A stretch of DNA of 63,256 bases from Blastocatellia bacterium (GTDB taxonomy: Bacteria; Acidobacteriota; Blastocatellia; HR10), in contig DATLZR010000179.1 in NCBI GenBank assembly GCA_035573895.1, forward strand, positions 1 to 63,256. Direction: 5' to 3'. Under the pieces are notes generated by a model. The model made no database searches. It saw nothing but the letters and a program-made list of their open reading frames with translations, and was not told the origin of the DNA. A program made the translations under genes and the position numbers. Positions within the stretch are counted from its first letter, which is position 1, and the number at the start of each line of letters is the position of its first letter. Shown in pieces: positions 61,229-63,256 of this stretch.

Positions 61229-61888
61229 TCACTCCTTCTCCTCCTCCTGCTCAGCCTTACCCTTGCGAATGACCTCCGGCTCCACCGGTTCCGCCATAGG
61301 AGGCGCTGGCGCAGTCACTTCCTCAACCCGCGGCGGCAGAACGCTCACGATCACCCGCTCCGGGTCCTCGAGAACCTTGATCGCATCGCCCAGGGCCAGG
61401 TCTTTGACGGCAATGTGTTCGTTGACCTTCAAGGCGCTCACATCCACGCGAATCCGTTCGGGAATCGCGTGAGGCAGACATTCAATGCGCAGTTCATGAG
61501 TGGCGAAATCGAGAAGTCCTCCCTGAGCCCTCACGCCAAACGGTTCGCCCACTACCTCGATGGGAACGCTCAGTCGCGTCGGCTTGGTCATATCCACCCG
61601 CAGCAGATCAGCGTGAATGAGCGTTCCTTTGACCGGATCCACCTGCCACTCTTTGAAAAGAACGGCGGTCGAGCCCGCGCCGTTGATCGCCACGGTGAAG
61701 ATTTTCGTGTGACCCATGCTGCGGATCAACCCCAGAACGCGGTCTCGGGCGGCGGCCAAGGCCAGCGGAGGCTCGTCCCCGCCATAGAGGACGAGCGGGA
61801 CCTTGCCCTCCCGTCGCAACTGACGGGCAGCGTTTTTACCCAGCCTCTGACGAATCTCTGCTTTCAGGACAACGTCGGTCGAATTCAT
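61229..61888 (-). CDS. rplY: Large-subunit ribosomal protein bL25 (CTC form)
   Basis: A 219-residue bL25/CTC protein with the 5S rRNA-binding domain (LKAEIRQRLGKNAARQLRREG, VPLVLYGG) and the longer C-terminal TL5-type domain (IEVVGEPFGVRAQGGLLDF, VNEHIAVKDLAL), ending in an acidic tail rich in Glu. The start ATG 61888 is preceded by GGAGGT. It lies between prs and pth. Confidence 0.95.
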   Translation of the reverse strand: MNSTDVVLKAEIRQRLGKNAARQLRREGKVPLVLYGGDEPPLALAAARDRVLGLIRSMGHTKIFTVAINGAGSTAVLFKEWQVDPVKGTLIHADLLRVDMTKPTRLSVPIEVVGEPFGVRAQGGLLDFATHELRIECLPHAIPERIRVDVSALKVNEHIAVKDLALGDAIKVLEDPERVIVSVLPPRVEEVTAPAPPMAEPVEPEVIRKGKAEQEEEKE

Positions 61889-61945
61889 ACGAAACAAACC
61901 TCCATGTGGCCCTCTGAGAGGGCCACCGTGATGCATCTCGCCTCT

Positions 61946-62878
61946 TCAGATGAACAATCGGCTGACGGATGTCTCCTCATGAATGGATCGAATCGCTTCG
62001 CCCAGCAAAGGGGCGACGCTCAGAACCTTGATCTTGTCAATGTCATGTGAATGGAGCGGGATGGTGTTGGTGACGACGACTTCGGTGATCGGCGATTCCC
62101 TGATCCGCTCCAGGGCCGGTCCGGAGAGCACCGGATGGGTGCAACAGGCGAAGACCTCGCGGACTCCATGATTGATCAAGACGTGGGCGACCTCGCGCAA
62201 CGTCCCGGCCGTGTCAATCATATCATCCACGATAAGGGCATTGCGGCCGGCAACATCGCCGATGACATGGAGCACCTCGGCGACATTGGCCTGTTCCCGG
62301 CGCTTGTCAATGATGGCCAGGTCCGCATTGAGTCGCTTGGCATAGGCCCGCGCCCGCTCCACCCCGCCGGCATCCGGCGAGACGACGACGAGTTGAGGAA
62401 TCGCCCGCTTGCGGAAATAATCCACCAGCACCGGCGCGGCGAAAAGATGATCCACCGGAATATCGAAGAAGCCTTGAATCTGCCCGGCATGCAAATCCAT
62501 GGCCAGAATGCGATTGGCTCCCGCCGTCGTCAGCAGATCGGCCACGAGCTTGGCCGAAATCGGCACCCGGGGCTTGTCCTTTCGATCCTGACGGGCATAG
62601 CCGAAATACGGGATGACGGCCGTGATCCGCCAGGCCGACGCCCGACGAAAGGCATCGAGCATGATCAGCAGTTCCATCAGATTGGAATCCACCGGCGGAC
62701 ACGTGGATTGCACGACGAAGACATCCGCCCCCCGCACATTTTCCAGAATCTGAAAGCTGATCTCCCCGTCGCTGAACCGACCGAGGCGAGCCTCTCCCAG
62801 CGGGACTTTCAAGTAGCTGGCGATTTCTTCCGCTAGCGGTCGGTTGGCATTGCCGGAAAAAATTTTGAGATCGTTCAT
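61946..62878 (-). CDS. prs: Ribose-phosphate pyrophosphokinase
   Basis: A 310-residue PRPP synthase, which transfers pyrophosphate from ATP to ribose 5-phosphate. Motifs: [72 protein letters not shown] and the PRPP loop [11 protein letters not shown]. The start is ATG 62878 (MNDLKIF); the longer frame would run through the tRNA gene. It sits between the tRNA-Gln and rplY genes. Confidence 0.97.
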   Translation of the reverse strand: MNDLKIFSGNANRPLAEEIASYLKVPLGEARLGRFSDGEISFQILENVRGADVFVVQSTCPPVDSNLMELLIMLDAFRRASAWRITAVIPYFGYARQDRKDKPRVPISAKLVADLLTTAGANRILAMDLHAGQIQGFFDIPVDHLFAAPVLVDYFRKRAIPQLVVVSPDAGGVERARAYAKRLNADLAIIDKRREQANVAEVLHVIGDVAGRNALIVDDMIDTAGTLREVAHVLINHGVREVFACCTHPVLSGPALERIRESPITEVVVTNTIPLHSHDIDKIKVLSVAPLLGEAIRSIHEETSVSRLFI

Positions 62879-62897
62879 TGCCCTGCTCCAACCGAGC

Positions 62898-62973
62898 TGG
62901 CTGGGGAGGGAGGATTCGAACCTCCGAATGGCGGATCCAAAGTCCGCTGCCTTGCCAGCTTGGCTACTCCCCA
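62898..62973 (-). tRNA. tRNA-Gln (anticodon UUG)
   Basis: Read on the minus strand: acceptor TGGGGAG pairs with CTCCCCA, D-arm GCCAAGCTGGCAAGGC, anticodon loop CTTTGGA (anticodon TTG) on stem GCGGA/TCCGC, T-arm GGAGG-TTCGAAT-CCTCC, discriminator G, and an encoded CCA. It lies between ispE and prs, its usual neighbours. Confidence 0.95.
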
Positions 62974-63010
62974 GCACTCACCAGGACAAGCGGCGCTCGC
63001 CCGCTTTTTG

Positions 63011-63256
63011 TCAGAGTCCCATCGCCTCAACGTACTCCCGGCGACTCACCGTTCGCGTGCGCCAGATTCGGACCGATCCATGCGCAACCCGCGCCTGTGC
63101 TTCAGCCAGGTCCTGTTCGTTGTCAAAGACCGCAAACAGCGTCGGACCGCTGCCGCTCATACGGACGACCTGCGCTCGCGTGTCCGCCAACCGATCGAAC
63201 ATCTGGCGGACAGCGGGAAAATGATCGAGAATGACCGCTTCAAGATCATTCCCGGC
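63011..63256 (-). CDS. ispE: 4-diphosphocytidyl-2-C-methyl-D-erythritol kinase, C-terminal fragment (gene continues beyond window)
   Basis: The frame enters from the right edge and ends at TGA 63011-63013, giving the last 81 residues. GNDLEAVILDHFPAVRQM and MSGSGPTLFAVFD are the C-terminal GHMP-kinase motifs of IspE, an MEP-pathway enzyme of isoprenoid synthesis. Position next to prs and tRNA-Gln supports this. Confidence 0.88.
   Translation of the reverse strand, partial: AGNDLEAVILDHFPAVRQMFDRLADTRAQVVRMSGSGPTLFAVFDNEQDLAEAQARVAHGSVRIWRTRTVSRREYVEAMGL

Noticed and set aside
1-63256. CRISPR arrays, rRNA genes, phage modules and toxin-antitoxin pairs
   Set aside because: Looked for and not seen. 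No evenly spaced direct repeats, no rRNA sequence and no recognisable phage or toxin-antitoxin genes. The Uma2-family gene stands alone.

Overview
The window is a chromosomal segment of a GC-rich Gram-negative bacterium, most likely an acidobacterium. This is an inference from the Oar-type TonB-dependent receptors with N-terminal carboxypeptidase-regulatory domains, the large sortilin-type BNR protein, the ABC-2 permeases with large periplasmic loops, and the many long secreted proteins. I ran no database search. Nothing suggests a plasmid or prophage. One very small transposon-like element and several REP-like palindromes are visible.

Layout. 1-4.4 kb (minus strand): rimO (cut by the window edge), then a compact sprT-like/thiO/truD set. 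4.7-7 kb: a GntR/FCD regulator divergent from an acyl-CoA dehydrogenase. 7.9-15.2 kb (minus): a 1,766-residue secreted protein (FG-GAP propeller, right-handed beta-helix, seven Ig-like repeats) and an M64-type metallopeptidase. 15.7-25.4 kb: an unaccompanied CpaF/TadA ATPase and two two-component systems, each pairing a soluble histidine kinase with a sigma-54 activator. The first kinase carries an N-terminal receiver whose phospho-acceptor is Glu instead of Asp. 26-39 kb: an accessory region, locally AT-richer. It holds a Uma2-family protein, an 81-bp MITE-like element, an excisionase-like/AraC hybrid regulator, two coupled mini-ORFs (a hydrophobic peptide and a CxC...CxC peptide), a beta-propeller protein, a membrane thioredoxin-fold protein, ABC-2 permeases in various stages of decay, a NEW3-domain membrane protein, an ABC ATPase and a DUF4198 protein. 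39-59 kb: a pentose/arabinoxylan locus (xylA, xylB, secreted mutarotase, two Oar-type receptors, GH51 and GH127 arabinofuranosidases, sortilin-type BNR protein). 59.2-63.3 kb (minus): the conserved ispE / tRNA-Gln / prs / rplY / pth / rpsF / rpsR / rplI block.

The most unusual signal is regulatory. Two sites 6.5 kb apart (26744-26863 and 33269-33398) share one design: two GTAA-N4-TTAC palindromes exactly 22 bp apart centre to centre, then a TGAAAAATAA tract about 39 bp further on, then a near-consensus sigma-54 -24/-12 promoter. One drives the AraC-type regulator just upstream of the Cys-rich peptide/propeller/thioredoxin/permease genes. The other drives the NEW3/ABC genes. Together they look like one sigma-54 regulon for an envelope or peptide-export system I cannot assign to a known family. 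The two NtrC-type activators in the window are candidate partners for these sites.

In the sugar locus, the GH51 (Tat-exported) and GH127 enzymes would release L-arabinose from alpha- and beta-linkages. The receptors would bring oligosaccharides through the outer membrane. The secreted mutarotase would interconvert free sugar anomers, and XylA/XylB would feed D-xylose into the pentose phosphate pathway. No inner-membrane sugar transporter or arabinose isomerase is seen in the window.
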